From JAEUIX01 sp964611125 (GTDB lineage: Bacteria > Planctomycetota > Phycisphaerae > Phycisphaerales > UBA1924), in NCBI GenBank assembly GCA_964611125.1, contig CAZSZO010000019.1, forward strand, positions 1-64,000: DNA of 64,000 nt. Reading direction: 5' to 3'. The notes under the pieces were generated by a model, which had not been told where the DNA came from, did no database searches, and saw only the letters and a program-made list of their open reading frames with translations. The translations under genes and the position numbers were made by a program. This document shows, one piece after another, positions 53,223-61,690 of this stretch (position 1 is its first letter; the number at the start of each line of letters is the position of its first letter).

Positions 53223-53807
53223 ATGGACGTGAACAGCCGAATCAGCACCGTTGGCGCGGCACGATCTCTCGCCGGTCGGGTGGGGCTCCTGTGCGCGCTT
53301 TCGGCGCTGCTCTTGGCCCCGGGCTGCTCGCAGCCGCGCACAGTGGCCGATCTCGCATCGCTCTCGCCCGGGCAGATTGACGCCGCGCGGGCCAGGGCGG
53401 CCAATGTCGATGGCGAGGGACGGCTCGCCCTCGAGGGGTACGACGCGGTCTCGTACTTCGGCGAGGCGGGCCCACAGCGCGGCTCCACCGAATTCACGGC
53501 AACCCACCTCGGCGCCACATACCGCTTCGCCAGTGAAGATCACCGCCAGGCCTTCATACGCGATCCCGAGCGGTACACCCCTGCGTATGGCGGGTGGTGC
53601 GCGACCGCGATGGCGGATTCGGGCAACCGCGTGGATGTCGATCCGTCCAACTACCGCATCGATGACGGCCGTTTGTATCTGTTCTTCAAGTTCCTGTTCA
53701 TCGATGCGCGCCCCGCCTGGGCTGACGATCCCGCCGCGTCGAGGGCTCGGGCCGACGCCAACTGGCGGGCGCTCCTCGCGACGACCGCCGAAGGTGGAGC
53801 GCCGTGA
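53223..53807 (+). CDS. YHS-domain lipoprotein
   Basis: A 194-residue lipoprotein (lipobox LAPGC, Cys about residue 36). The body matches the exported YHS family: LALEGYDAVSYF, GSTEFTATHLGATYRFASEDHRQAFIRDPERYTPAYGGWCATAMA and ARADANWRALL. YHS domains are short metal- or haem-associated modules; the Cys in GGWCA and the nearby Tyr are typical. The stop overlaps the start of the next gene by four bases (GTGA), so translation is coupled with the ferritin-like protein. It is divergent from the PilZ gene. Confidence 0.85.
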   Translation: MDVNSRISTVGAARSLAGRVGLLCALSALLLAPGCSQPRTVADLASLSPGQIDAARARAANVDGEGRLALEGYDAVSYFGEAGPQRGSTEFTATHLGATYRFASEDHRQAFIRDPERYTPAYGGWCATAMADSGNRVDVDPSNYRIDDGRLYLFFKFLFIDARPAWADDPAASRARADANWRALLATTAEGGAP

Positions 53808-54538
53808 GCCTCCCGGCCGAGCCGGCGTTGCTCATCCCTCGGTGCTTCCCGACCCCGGGGCGCGGCGCCGCGCTTGGTGGTCGCCCGGCGTGCGACCCTT
53901 GGCCGGAAGAAGACCTGCGCGCGGGCCTGAGCGATGGCATCGGCGCCTCCGTGGCCGGGCTGCTGCCGGCGATGGTGTGCGGCGAGGAATCTGCGGTGCT
54001 GGTCTTTGAGAACGAATCGCGCCGCGTAGGCTCGGATCTCTTCGCCCAGAGCCAGGCGACGCTCGACCGCATCTCCCGCGAGGAAGAGGGTCACGAACGC
54101 GTGCTGCGAGGCCTGGCCGAGCGCTTGCCGGAGCCCGCGCACGCCCGGGAGACCCGCCGCCTCGCCCGCCGGTTCTTCGCGGGCTTGCGCACGCCGGACA
54201 TCGGCGAGCACTTCTCGCGCATCGGCTGGCTGGATTCGGGCGTGTGCATCATCTTCGCCCGGCTGCTCGACAGCCCCGGGCTGGCCGACGCCGCCCCACT
54301 GCGCCGAGCGCTGCAGCGGATCCTCCGCGAGGAGGCCGGGCACGTCGCCTTCAGCCGGCGCTACGCCGAGCGCCTGGGGGCGGACATGCTCCAGGATCGC
54401 GAGTCATTTCTCAGAGTCCGAGGCGGCCTGATCGATGTGCTCAGGCCCTGCGGCGGGGCTCTGGAAGAGCTGGGCGTCGACGCGGACGCCCTCTTTGCGG
54501 ATCTGCGCGGGCGCCGGTTCGACGGAGCGCGCCCGTGA
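53804..54538 (+). CDS. Ferritin-like (probable diiron) protein
   Basis: A 244-residue mostly helical protein. Two helices carry ExxH pairs in nearly the same setting: ISREEEGHERVLRGLAERL (about residues 85-105) and ILREEAGHVAFSRRYAERLG (about 168-187). This is the pattern of four-helix diiron enzymes of the ferritin-like superfamily. An upstream helix with GEESAVLVFENES could supply a further Glu. I cannot name the subfamily. It is coupled by GTGA overlaps both to the YHS lipoprotein and to the ketosynthase. It may therefore oxidise a lipid, acyl chain or ketide, or handle iron for the YHS protein; both are inference. Confidence 0.65.
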   Translation: MSLPAEPALLIPRCFPTPGRGAALGGRPACDPWPEEDLRAGLSDGIGASVAGLLPAMVCGEESAVLVFENESRRVGSDLFAQSQATLDRISREEEGHERVLRGLAERLPEPAHARETRRLARRFFAGLRTPDIGEHFSRIGWLDSGVCIIFARLLDSPGLADAAPLRRALQRILREEAGHVAFSRRYAERLGADMLQDRESFLRVRGGLIDVLRPCGGALEELGVDADALFADLRGRRFDGARP

Positions 54539-55614
54539 AATTCCGATCGCTCCCGGGCCGCCTCAGCGTGCTCGGCTCAGGCGCCGCGCTCCCCGGACCG
54601 CCCGTCGAAACCGGCGAGCTCCTGGCGCGGGTCGAACGAACATTCGGTGTCAATGTCGCGCGCCGGGGGACCAAGCTGGCCCGGTTGTTGGGCGTGCAGA
54701 CACGCCACTTCTGCAGGGATTTCGCGCAGCTCGGTGAGGCGCCGCGGACTGGAGACGCCAACCCCGACCTCGCGGCCAGGGCCCTGGCCGACGCCGTGCG
54801 CTCGGCGGGTCTGCAGATCAACGATCTGGGCTACGTGCTCGGGCACACCACCTCGCCGCACACCCTGCTCCCTTCGAACATCGCCTGGGCGGCCGACCGA
54901 TTGGGGTACACCGGCCCCTTCGCCGAGCTCCGGCAGGCGTGCGTCGGCTTCGCTCATGCCGTGCAGCTGGGGGCGGGGCTGCTCTCCCCGGGGGGAGCGC
55001 CGATCGCGATCGTCGGCAGTGAGACCGGCTCGGTCTATCTCGATCCGCGACGGGCCGCGGACGACCTCGGACAACTCATCAACCTCGTGCAGATGGGCGA
55101 CGGCGCCGGCGCCATCGTGCTCGCGCCGGATCGCCGCGATGCGGGCCCCACGATCAGTTGCGCGTATGTCGGCGGGCTTGGCCCCGGCAGGGCCCCGGGA
55201 TTCTGGCTCGACGCGGGCGGTTCGGCCGCCCCGGCGATCGCCCCAGAGCACGGCGGCATCCCCCACTTTCAGCACGACTTCGCGGGCGTGCGTGAGCGAG
55301 CCGGTGAGCTTTTCGACGGAGCAATTGATGCGGCGATTGGCGCGGGCGCCGATCTCGCCACGATCGACCGCTTCCTGCCCCACCAGGCCAACGCCGCAGA
55401 GCTTCCGCGCGAGCTGGCCCTGCGCCTGGGTGTGGATGACTACCGCATCATCATCGACGGCGACCGCGTCGGCAACCTCGGTTCGGCATCGATATGGACA
55501 GCTCTGCATCGCACCCGGGCGTCGGGTCTGCTCGGAGCGGGCGAGACCGTCCTGATCCTGGGCGCCGAGGCGACCAAGCACCTCTTCGGCGGGTTTGTGT
55601 ACACCCACGGTTGA
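54535..55614 (+). CDS. FabH-like 3-oxoacyl-ACP synthase III
   Basis: A 359-residue thiolase-fold ketosynthase with the Cys-His-Asn triad: Cys in LRQACVGFAHAVQLG, His in RFLPHQANAAEL and Asn in DRVGNLGSASI. It resembles FabH and its secondary-metabolism relatives (condensation of an acyl-CoA with an ACP- or CoA-bound partner). The residues around the Cys differ from the usual AACSGF, so the substrate may not be that of fatty acid initiation. It starts with a GTG overlapping the ferritin-like gene's stop. No ACP, FabD or FabG gene is adjacent, which argues against a housekeeping fatty-acid role. Confidence 0.86.
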   Translation: MKFRSLPGRLSVLGSGAALPGPPVETGELLARVERTFGVNVARRGTKLARLLGVQTRHFCRDFAQLGEAPRTGDANPDLAARALADAVRSAGLQINDLGYVLGHTTSPHTLLPSNIAWAADRLGYTGPFAELRQACVGFAHAVQLGAGLLSPGGAPIAIVGSETGSVYLDPRRAADDLGQLINLVQMGDGAGAIVLAPDRRDAGPTISCAYVGGLGPGRAPGFWLDAGGSAAPAIAPEHGGIPHFQHDFAGVRERAGELFDGAIDAAIGAGADLATIDRFLPHQANAAELPRELALRLGVDDYRIIIDGDRVGNLGSASIWTALHRTRASGLLGAGETVLILGAEATKHLFGGFVYTHG

Positions 55615-55704
55615 AGGGCCGCGCCCTCCCACCCGACCCCGCACTCCACCCACGCCTCCCGGTGGACTTCACGCCCAGCTCGCTCCCAGCCGCCGCCCCC
55701 GTCA

Positions 55705-56883
55705 TTACACGATCACCACGTCCGCCGGGGCCACGCGTAGGGCGATCTCTTGGCCCGACCCGTCTGCGCCTGGGCCCCCCGCGACCCCGGCCCCGTTCAG
55801 CCCGCCAGGGTTGAGCACGGCGACCTTGATGCGCACGCCGGGGCCCGGGCCGCGCGGCTTGAGCTCCACCACGTGGTGGGCCAGTTCGCCCAGGTACGTC
55901 GTCTCGATGATCCGCCCGCTGAGCGTGTTGGGCCCGTCGCCCTGGCCTCCGTTTGCGACCACCTGCAGCGCCTCCGGCCGGATCGAGACCGACATGGCCC
56001 CGCCCAGCCCGCCGCCGCCGTCGGCCAGGGCCCGCACCGGGTCGAGCGTCGAGCGACCCGGCCCCGCGGCGGTCTCCAGGTCCCCCGCCGGGGTGGTCAC
56101 GCGCGTGCCCTGCACCGCTGAGACGGGCAGGAAGTTGGTCTCCCCCAGGAACTCGCAGACGAACTTCGAGCTCGGCCGGCGGTACAGCTCCGCCGGGCGG
56201 CCGAGCTGCGCCACAGCGCCATCGCGCATGATGGCGATGCGATCGGCCATCGAGAGGGCTTCTTTCTGATCGTGCGTGACATAGATCGTCGTGATCCCCG
56301 AGGCCTTGCAGATCCGCCGGATCTCGGCCCGCAGCTCGACGCGCAGCTTGGCGTCGAGGTTGGAGAGCGGTTCATCGAGCAGCAGCACATCGGGCCGCAC
56401 CACCAGGGCCCGCGCCAGCGCCACCCGCTGCTGCTGGCCGCCCGAGAGCTGGTTGGGCTTGCGCTGCGCGTAGGCCTCCATCTGCACCATCCGCAGGGCT
56501 TCGTCGACCCGGGCCTGTCGCTCAGCCCGCCCCACCTTGCGGACCTCCAGGCCGAACGCCACGTTGGCCGCGATCGTCATGTGCGGCCACAGCGCGTAGG
56601 ACTGAAAGACCATCCCCGTGTTGCGCTGGTTCGCCGCCAGATGCGTCACCTCGCGCTCGACCCCGGCGCCGGTCTTGAACCAGATCGAGCCCGAGGTCGG
56701 CTCAGTGAAACCCGCGATCATCCGCAGCAGCGTCGTCTTGCCGCACCCCGATGGGCCCAGCAGAAAGAACAGCTCGCCCGGCTCGATCCGCAGCGATACA
56801 CCGGTTCTCCCGATGCCGCCCACCGCCGGGGCGCCGGCGCCATAGGCCTTGACGATTCCGCGGATGTCAACGGTGGTGGACAT
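55705..56883 (-). CDS. ABC transporter ATPase, FbpC/PotA type
   Basis: A 392-residue import-type ABC ATPase with Walker A GPSGCGKTT, Q-loop VFQSYALWP, signature LSGGQQQR, Walker B VLLLDEP, D-loop SNLDAKLR and switch His in THDQKEAL. A C-terminal TOBE domain follows (NFLPVSAVQGTRV ... SVSIRPEALQVV ... GRIIETTYLGELAHHVVEL). The layout fits iron(III), polyamine or sugar importers. No permease or binding protein is adjacent, so the substrate is unknown. Gly-rich loops lie within the TOBE part. ATG at 56883. Confidence 0.9.
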   Translation of the reverse strand: MSTTVDIRGIVKAYGAGAPAVGGIGRTGVSLRIEPGELFFLLGPSGCGKTTLLRMIAGFTEPTSGSIWFKTGAGVEREVTHLAANQRNTGMVFQSYALWPHMTIAANVAFGLEVRKVGRAERQARVDEALRMVQMEAYAQRKPNQLSGGQQQRVALARALVVRPDVLLLDEPLSNLDAKLRVELRAEIRRICKASGITTIYVTHDQKEALSMADRIAIMRDGAVAQLGRPAELYRRPSSKFVCEFLGETNFLPVSAVQGTRVTTPAGDLETAAGPGRSTLDPVRALADGGGGLGGAMSVSIRPEALQVVANGGQGDGPNTLSGRIIETTYLGELAHHVVELKPRGPGPGVRIKVAVLNPGGLNGAGVAGGPGADGSGQEIALRVAPADVVIV

Positions 56884-57001
56884 GGACGATTCTCGAGCTG
56901 TTGAACGGTCACGGGATGGCACAAGGCACGAGCGAAGCCGGGGGAAGCCAAGCGTACTCGGGTCGCGTGAGTCCCGGGCGCGCTGGGCCTAGGCTGCGCG
57001 T

Positions 57002-57343
57002 ATGCGAAACCAGCCCCCAGACCGGCTCCTCAAGCGGCTGCGCGAGTGGCGCGTCGCCCCCGAGCGCGACCTGACGCTGGGTGCGCCCTTAGGCGAATTC
57101 GCAAATGAGATCAAGAGGCGGCGCCGATCGATGGGCTCGCTCGGAGCCATGTGGCAGCAGCTGGCGCCGCCCGAACTGGTGGAAAGGACCAGCCTGATCT
57201 CGCTCTCGCGAGGTGTCCTGACAGTTCGCTGCGACGACAGCGCGTGCAAGTTCGAGATCGACCGCTGGCTTCGCGCCGGCGGCGAGATCGAGTTGATCAA
57301 ACACGCTGCGACCCGCCTGAATCGCGTGCGATTGACGCTGTGA
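57002..57343 (+). CDS. dciA: DUF721/DciA-like protein
   Basis: A 113-residue protein of the DUF721 family. The core is SLGAMWQQLAPPELVERTSLISLSRGVLTVRCDDSACKFEIDRWLRAGGEIELIKHA. The family contains DciA, the widespread loader or regulator of the replicative helicase DnaB in bacteria without DnaC, so a role in replication initiation is probable. TAGGCT lies six bases before the ATG, without a ribosome site, suggesting a leaderless transcript. It is divergent from the ABC ATPase gene. Confidence 0.75.
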   Translation: MRNQPPDRLLKRLREWRVAPERDLTLGAPLGEFANEIKRRRRSMGSLGAMWQQLAPPELVERTSLISLSRGVLTVRCDDSACKFEIDRWLRAGGEIELIKHAATRLNRVRLTL

Positions 57344-57570
57344 GTTCGTTCGCCGCGCGGGCCCTCCTTTGAACGGTCCGGCGCGGCGGCCAGCCGCGCG
57401 GCTGAACGCTCTTGGACAGTTCGCGAACTCTTCACACGCTCATAACGCCGCCTTGACCCAATTGTGTCGGCGGGTGGGGATACTTCTCCCTCTCTCTTTG
57501 CGCGACGGATCGCTGGCGTGTGCCTGCGAGCGTTGCGAACAGAGCAAGTCGAGGTCGAGAGGAGCTCAGC

Positions 57571-59097
57571 ATGAAGTCCATGATGAATCGTTGCGCGATC
57601 GGCGCCACAGCGCTTTGCGCCCTGGCTGGCACGTCGATGGCCCAGTTCACCGGCCCCAGCACCACCACCGCCCCGTACGTTCTGCCGGTGATGCCCGGCG
57701 TCACCACGACGTCGATCCTGACCGTCGGTGACAACATCGGCGGCTACCGCATGGTCGGCATTCCCGACGGCGCCGGCGCCTTGCTCAACGGCGACGGCAC
57801 CTTCTCCTTCTTCGTCAACCACGAGCTGGGCGCCACCTCGGGCATCGCCCGTGCCCACGGCAGCACCGGCGCCTTCATCTCGCGCTGGAACATCAACGCC
57901 AACGGCGCCAACCTCGTCGTCAGCTCCGGCCGCGACCACAACACGTCGGCCAACGACGTCTTCCTGTGGAACGGCACGGGCTACACCCAGGGCACGACCC
58001 AGTTCAACCGCTTCTGCTCGGCCGACCTCGCCGCCCCCAGCGCCTACATTTTCACCGACGCCGCTGGCGTCACCTACGGCACCGCCAACCGCATCTTCAT
58101 GAACGGTGAGGAGGCCGGCGCCGAGGGTCGCGCCTTCGCCCACATCGTCTCCGGCCCCGGCACCAACCAGACCTACCAGCTCCCCCGCCTCGGCCGCTTC
58201 TCCTGGGAGAACGCGGTCACCAGCCCGCTCGCCCAGCGCAACACCGTCGTCTTCGGCCTCGATGACTCCACTCCCGGTCAGACGTATCTCTACGTCGGCC
58301 AGAAGCAGGACACCGGCAACGACATCGAGCGCGCCGGCCTGACCAACGGCAACCTCTACGGCATCCGCGTCCAGGGCAACCCCCTTGAGAGCCGCGGCGC
58401 CGGCGTCCCCGCCAACACCCGCTTCGACCTCTTCAACCACGGCGATGTGTCCAACACCACCGGCGCCGCCCTGCAGGCCGCGGATGTCGCCAACGGCGTC
58501 ACCGAGTTCCTCCGTCCCGAGGACGGCGCCTGGGACCCCCGCCCCGGCTTCGAGAACGACTTCTACTTCGTCACCACCGACCGGTTCAACTCCCAGTCGC
58601 AGGTCGGCCGCAGCCGCCTGTATCGCATGCGGTTCGATGACATCACCAACCCCACCGCCGGCGGCACCGTCACGGCCCTCCTCAACGGCACCGAGGGCGG
58701 CCAGATGTTCGACAACCTCTGCATCGACTCCCACGGCCGCATCATCATCCAGGAGGATGCCGGCAACAATCCCCACTCCAGCAAGATCTGGCTCTACGAC
58801 ATCGCTTCGGGCGGCTTCGGCGTCGTCGCTCAGCACGACTCCCGCCTGTTCACCTCCGGCCTCACGGGCTTCATCACCCAGGACGAAGAGGCCTCGGGCA
58901 TCATCGACGCCCGTGACATCCTCGGCGACGGCTGGTACCTCATGACCGACCAGATCCACGCCGGCATCCCCGGCGAGCTCGTCGAGCGCGGCCAGCTCCA
59001 GGCCATCTTCATCGACCCCCGCATCGTCCCCGCTCCGACCGCCGCCGGTCTGCTCGGCCTCATGGGCGTCGCCGCCCTCCGTCGCCGCCGCGCCTAA
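57571..59097 (+). CDS. Exported PhoX/DUF839-like protein with PEP-CTERM-like tail
   Basis: A 508-residue exported protein (signal peptide ending TSMA). The body resembles the PhoX/DUF839 beta-propeller phosphatases: FSFFVNHELG, RIFMNGEEAG, GRFSWENAV, YLYVGQKQDTGN, FLRPEDGAWDPR, DNLCIDSHGRIIIQEDAG. The NGEEAG, RPEDGAWD and QEDAG acidic motifs fit calcium/iron sites. The end PAPTAAGLLGLMGVAALRRRR is a PEP-CTERM-like sorting signal, as in the protein at 26092. GAGGAG precedes the ATG. A TTGACC at 57453 lies upstream, but no -10 box is at normal spacing. Two terminators follow. Confidence 0.82.
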   Translation: MKSMMNRCAIGATALCALAGTSMAQFTGPSTTTAPYVLPVMPGVTTTSILTVGDNIGGYRMVGIPDGAGALLNGDGTFSFFVNHELGATSGIARAHGSTGAFISRWNINANGANLVVSSGRDHNTSANDVFLWNGTGYTQGTTQFNRFCSADLAAPSAYIFTDAAGVTYGTANRIFMNGEEAGAEGRAFAHIVSGPGTNQTYQLPRLGRFSWENAVTSPLAQRNTVVFGLDDSTPGQTYLYVGQKQDTGNDIERAGLTNGNLYGIRVQGNPLESRGAGVPANTRFDLFNHGDVSNTTGAALQAADVANGVTEFLRPEDGAWDPRPGFENDFYFVTTDRFNSQSQVGRSRLYRMRFDDITNPTAGGTVTALLNGTEGGQMFDNLCIDSHGRIIIQEDAGNNPHSSKIWLYDIASGGFGVVAQHDSRLFTSGLTGFITQDEEASGIIDARDILGDGWYLMTDQIHAGIPGELVERGQLQAIFIDPRIVPAPTAAGLLGLMGVAALRRRRA

Positions 59098-59174
59098 GTC
59101 CTCGCTACCTCACTCCAGCCTCTCACGGCCGGACCGTTGACGTGAGCTGACTGCAGTCCTTCTCGATTCTTTGC

Positions 59175-59206
59175 GGCGTGGGCGGAGCCATCCGCCCACG
59201 CCGTTT
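59175..59206 (+). terminator. Rho-independent terminator (first of two)
   Basis: GGCGTGGGCGGA (59175-59186) pairs with TCCGCCCACGCC (59191-59202), 12 base pairs with a four-base loop, followed by GTTTTCTT. It ends the PhoX-like gene. Confidence 0.9.
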
Positions 59207-59272
59207 TCTTCGGCGCCCTGCCTAGTCGCTGCTTGAGGCCAGCGCCGCTCGGAGCTCGCGCCGCTCCTCACT
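59207..59272 (+). other. Short segment between two terminators
   Basis: About 66 bases between two strong plus-strand terminators with no reading frame of note. The rest of the 335-base gap (59098-59432) holds only the terminators and the leader of the next gene. The second terminator could serve a small RNA or be a backup. Confidence 0.3.
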
Positions 59273-59297
59273 GGCCCGACCCTCGGTCGGGCCTTTT
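59273..59297 (+). terminator. Rho-independent terminator (second of two)
   Basis: GGCCCGACC (59273-59281) pairs with GGTCGGGCC (59285-59293), nine base pairs with a three-base loop, followed by TTTT. Confidence 0.88.
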
Positions 59298-59432
59298 CAT
59301 TGGCCTTGGCCCCGCCAGGCTTGTGCAGGGCAGGCTGGTGAGGTGCCGGAAGCTGTGTGACCGTCAGGGGCGACGGAGATCGCGGGTAGACTCATCCTGA
59401 CTCTGCAGCGTGGGGGAGGGAACGGGAACCCC

Positions 59433-60428
59433 ATGGACCCCCACACCACACGCCAACCGTGGACCCCCGCCATGCACCGCGCTCCTGACTCGGGCCCCCC
59501 ACTGCCCCCCATCCCAAGCCCCCCGCCTCCCCCGCTCCCCCCGGCCCCCCCGATCGGCCCGCAAGTCCCGGAGGCGCCCGCCGAGTCGGGCTCGCTCCTC
59601 ACCGCGTTCTTGCGCAACCGCGATTGCCCCTGCCCGCACTGTGGCTACAACGTCCGCGGCGTAGTCGCCGGGCGTCCGTCGGGCGGACCCGCTGATGGCG
59701 AATCCGCCGCGTGCCCGGAGTGCGGGCGGGTCATCGCGCTCGCGCTGGCCGCCGGCGGGGGCCTCGGCGGGCGCGGCTTGTTCATCATGCTGGCCCTGAT
59801 GTGGGTTTTCGCGGCGTCGGGCATGAACGGCGCCCGCCTGATGCGGAACAACTATCTCATCGCTCAGGCCGCGGCGCCGCGCGTCATGACGTTCACTTCC
59901 AGCATGACCACCGCCACCTTCGCCGGCGGCAAGCTGACCTGGTCCACCACGACCAGCGGACCGGGCGGCACGCAGACGCGCAGCGGGGTCGGGGCGCCGC
60001 CCGGGGCGACCGGCCCCAGTGGTGGGCCAGCCAGTGGGCCAGCCAGCGGGCCGGGCGTGCAGATCACCACCGTTCCCGGCGGCCGTTCAACCAGCCTGGG
60101 AACGCTGACGCTCAGCCCCGGCGCGCCGGGCCTGGGCCCGAGGGCCACGCTGGTGGGCGCGCCCGCACCGCCCCCGAATTGGTCGGCCGTGGGTGTTGAG
60201 CAGTGGCTGACGCTGGGCTGGTGGGGCCTGCTGTGCGTGCTCGCGCTGGCGGGGCTGGCGGCGCTGTGGGTCCTCCACTGGCGCAGCCGCAGGCTCGGGG
60301 CGGGCGCCGGAGGGGCGATCTCGGCCCGTCGGGCCCGGCTGCTGACTGCGTGGGCGGCGGGCGTGTTCCTGCTCTACAGCGGCTACCACGTGCAGGCCTT
60401 CGTGCGCGACGCCGTGATGTGGTGGTGA
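59433..60428 (+). CDS. Membrane protein with zinc-ribbon pair, unknown function
   Basis: A 331-residue protein. A Pro-rich start (about 1-50) is followed by two CxxC motifs, CPHCGYNVRG and CPECG (about residues 68-98), which should bind one zinc. This ribbon is common in planctomycete membrane proteins. Then come a helix (about 112-127), an outside segment rich in Thr, Gly and Pro (about 140-245, with GPASGPASGPG repeats), and two more helices (about 258-282 and 305-325). No enzyme motif is seen. GGGAGG lies about 14 bases before the ATG. It is convergent with the thioredoxin-like gene. Confidence 0.7.
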   Translation: MDPHTTRQPWTPAMHRAPDSGPPLPPIPSPPPPPLPPAPPIGPQVPEAPAESGSLLTAFLRNRDCPCPHCGYNVRGVVAGRPSGGPADGESAACPECGRVIALALAAGGGLGGRGLFIMLALMWVFAASGMNGARLMRNNYLIAQAAAPRVMTFTSSMTTATFAGGKLTWSTTTSGPGGTQTRSGVGAPPGATGPSGGPASGPASGPGVQITTVPGGRSTSLGTLTLSPGAPGLGPRATLVGAPAPPPNWSAVGVEQWLTLGWWGLLCVLALAGLAALWVLHWRSRRLGAGAGGAISARRARLLTAWAAGVFLLYSGYHVQAFVRDAVMWW

Positions 60429-60442
60429 CGGCGGGCCGACGT

Positions 60443-61162
60443 TCAGCCGCCCTTCTTGGCGGGCTCGGGCTTCTTGTCGTCCTTGCTGTCCTTGCCGTCT
60501 TTGGCCGGCTTCTTGGCCCGCTGGGCCTTGTCGGCGTCGATGATCTGGCGGAGCTTGGCTTCATCGAGCATGTCGGCGGAGTCCTGCGGGAAACCCTGCC
60601 AGCGGACGACGCCGTCGGTCCCGATCACCAGCACGTGAGGGATGCCGCTGACGCCCAGTTCGTTCTTCATCTTGGCCGAGGTGTCGACGGCCATGGCGTA
60701 GCTCGCGCTGGTCTTCCCCAGGAACTCGCGGACCTTGGCCTCGTTCTCATCGCTGATGCCGATCACCACCAGGTCATCCTTGAACTTGCGGCTGAAATCG
60801 TTGAGCTCGGGGATGAGCTTGCGGCAGGGCGGGCACCACGTGGCCCAGAAATCGATCAGCACGACCTTGCCGGCGGTTTCGGGCTCGGCGGTGAGCCACT
60901 TCTGCACGTGCATCTTGGGGGCCGACTTGCCGCGGACGTCCTTGGTCGCGTACAGGTTCTTCTGCACCTTGGCGGGGAAGTTGGGCGCCTTCTTGTCGCC
61001 AGTGGTCTTTGAAGGCTCGGCGGGCGCCTTGCCGGGCTGCTTGGCGGGGTCCTTGGGCTGGTCCTTCGCCGGGTCCTTGGCCTGAGCCCACAGCGGCGCA
61101 GGCGCGGGGCCCACAACAACCATCAACGCGGCAAACGTCAGGGCGGCGGCGGAACGGCGCAT
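60443..61162 (-). CDS. TlpA/ResA-like exported thioredoxin
   Basis: A 239-residue envelope protein: signal peptide (AALTFAALMVVVGPAPAPLWA), a Lys/Pro/Asp-rich linker (about 25-60), then a thioredoxin fold. The fold holds VVLIDFWATWCPPCRKLIPEL (active WCPPC near residue 112), VIGISDENEAKVREF and the cis-Pro loop GVSGIPHVLVIG. It ends in a highly charged tail (KDGKDSKDDKKPEPAKKGG). TlpA/ResA proteins reduce disulfides in cytochrome maturation or other exported proteins; no cytochrome gene is nearby. The ATG at 61162 fits the signal peptide. Confidence 0.87.
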   Translation of the reverse strand: MRRSAAALTFAALMVVVGPAPAPLWAQAKDPAKDQPKDPAKQPGKAPAEPSKTTGDKKAPNFPAKVQKNLYATKDVRGKSAPKMHVQKWLTAEPETAGKVVLIDFWATWCPPCRKLIPELNDFSRKFKDDLVVIGISDENEAKVREFLGKTSASYAMAVDTSAKMKNELGVSGIPHVLVIGTDGVVRWQGFPQDSADMLDEAKLRQIIDADKAQRAKKPAKDGKDSKDDKKPEPAKKGG

Positions 61163-61288
61163 GCGGAATCTCCCGGAAGCAATCACACCAACACGAAGGC
61201 CTACGCGGCCGAAGATCATACGGATCCACTCGCCGAGGCAAGCGGGCCCACCGTCAAGCAATCGCCCCGCCGCCACCGTACGGTGGGC

Positions 61289-61657
61289 TTACGGAGCCAA
61301 TCTCCCCTTGCCGGAAAGCCCCACGGCGGCCCCGGCGAGGATGAGCGCGAAGGCGACGTAGTCTGTCCACTGCAGCTTCTCCTTCAGCACCAGCCAGGAG
61401 AAGAACCCGAAGATCGTCAGCGTGATGGCTTCCTGCAAGATCTTCAACTGCGGGGCCGTGAACGGTCCCCCCGCGGAGATGTGACCGTAGCGGTTGGCCG
61501 GCACTTGGAGCAGGTACTCGGGAAGCGCGATGAGCCAGGAAATGCCGATCGCCGCGAGCAGCGGCCAGCCCTTGTGCTTAAGGTGGTAATACCACGCGAA
61601 GGTCATGAACGCGTTTGAGGCGGCCAGCAGCAGGACCGTTTGAAGCCAGGACGGCAT
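61289..61657 (-). CDS. DUF486/DMT-family small membrane protein
   Basis: A 122-residue protein with four membrane helices (about residues 5-22, 32-48, 78-95, 100-116). The DUF486 pattern is SNAFMTFAWYYHLK, ISWLIALPEYLLQVPANRYGH and LKILQEAITLTIFGFFSWLVLKEKL. It belongs to the drug/metabolite transporter superfamily; substrate unknown. TACCCT lies six bases before the ATG at 61657, with no ribosome site. It follows the oxidoreductase gene by 33 bases on the same strand. Confidence 0.88.
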   Translation of the reverse strand: MPSWLQTVLLLAASNAFMTFAWYYHLKHKGWPLLAAIGISWLIALPEYLLQVPANRYGHISAGGPFTAPQLKILQEAITLTIFGFFSWLVLKEKLQWTDYVAFALILAGAAVGLSGKGRLAP

Positions 61658-61690
61658 AAAGCAAGGGTAGTCCTCAATGTCCGTGCCGCC

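Noticed and set aside
57453..57485. TTGACC as the -35 box of the PhoX-like gene
   Set aside because: The nearest -10-like sequences (GGATAC, ATACTT) are 19-21 bases away, outside the normal spacing.
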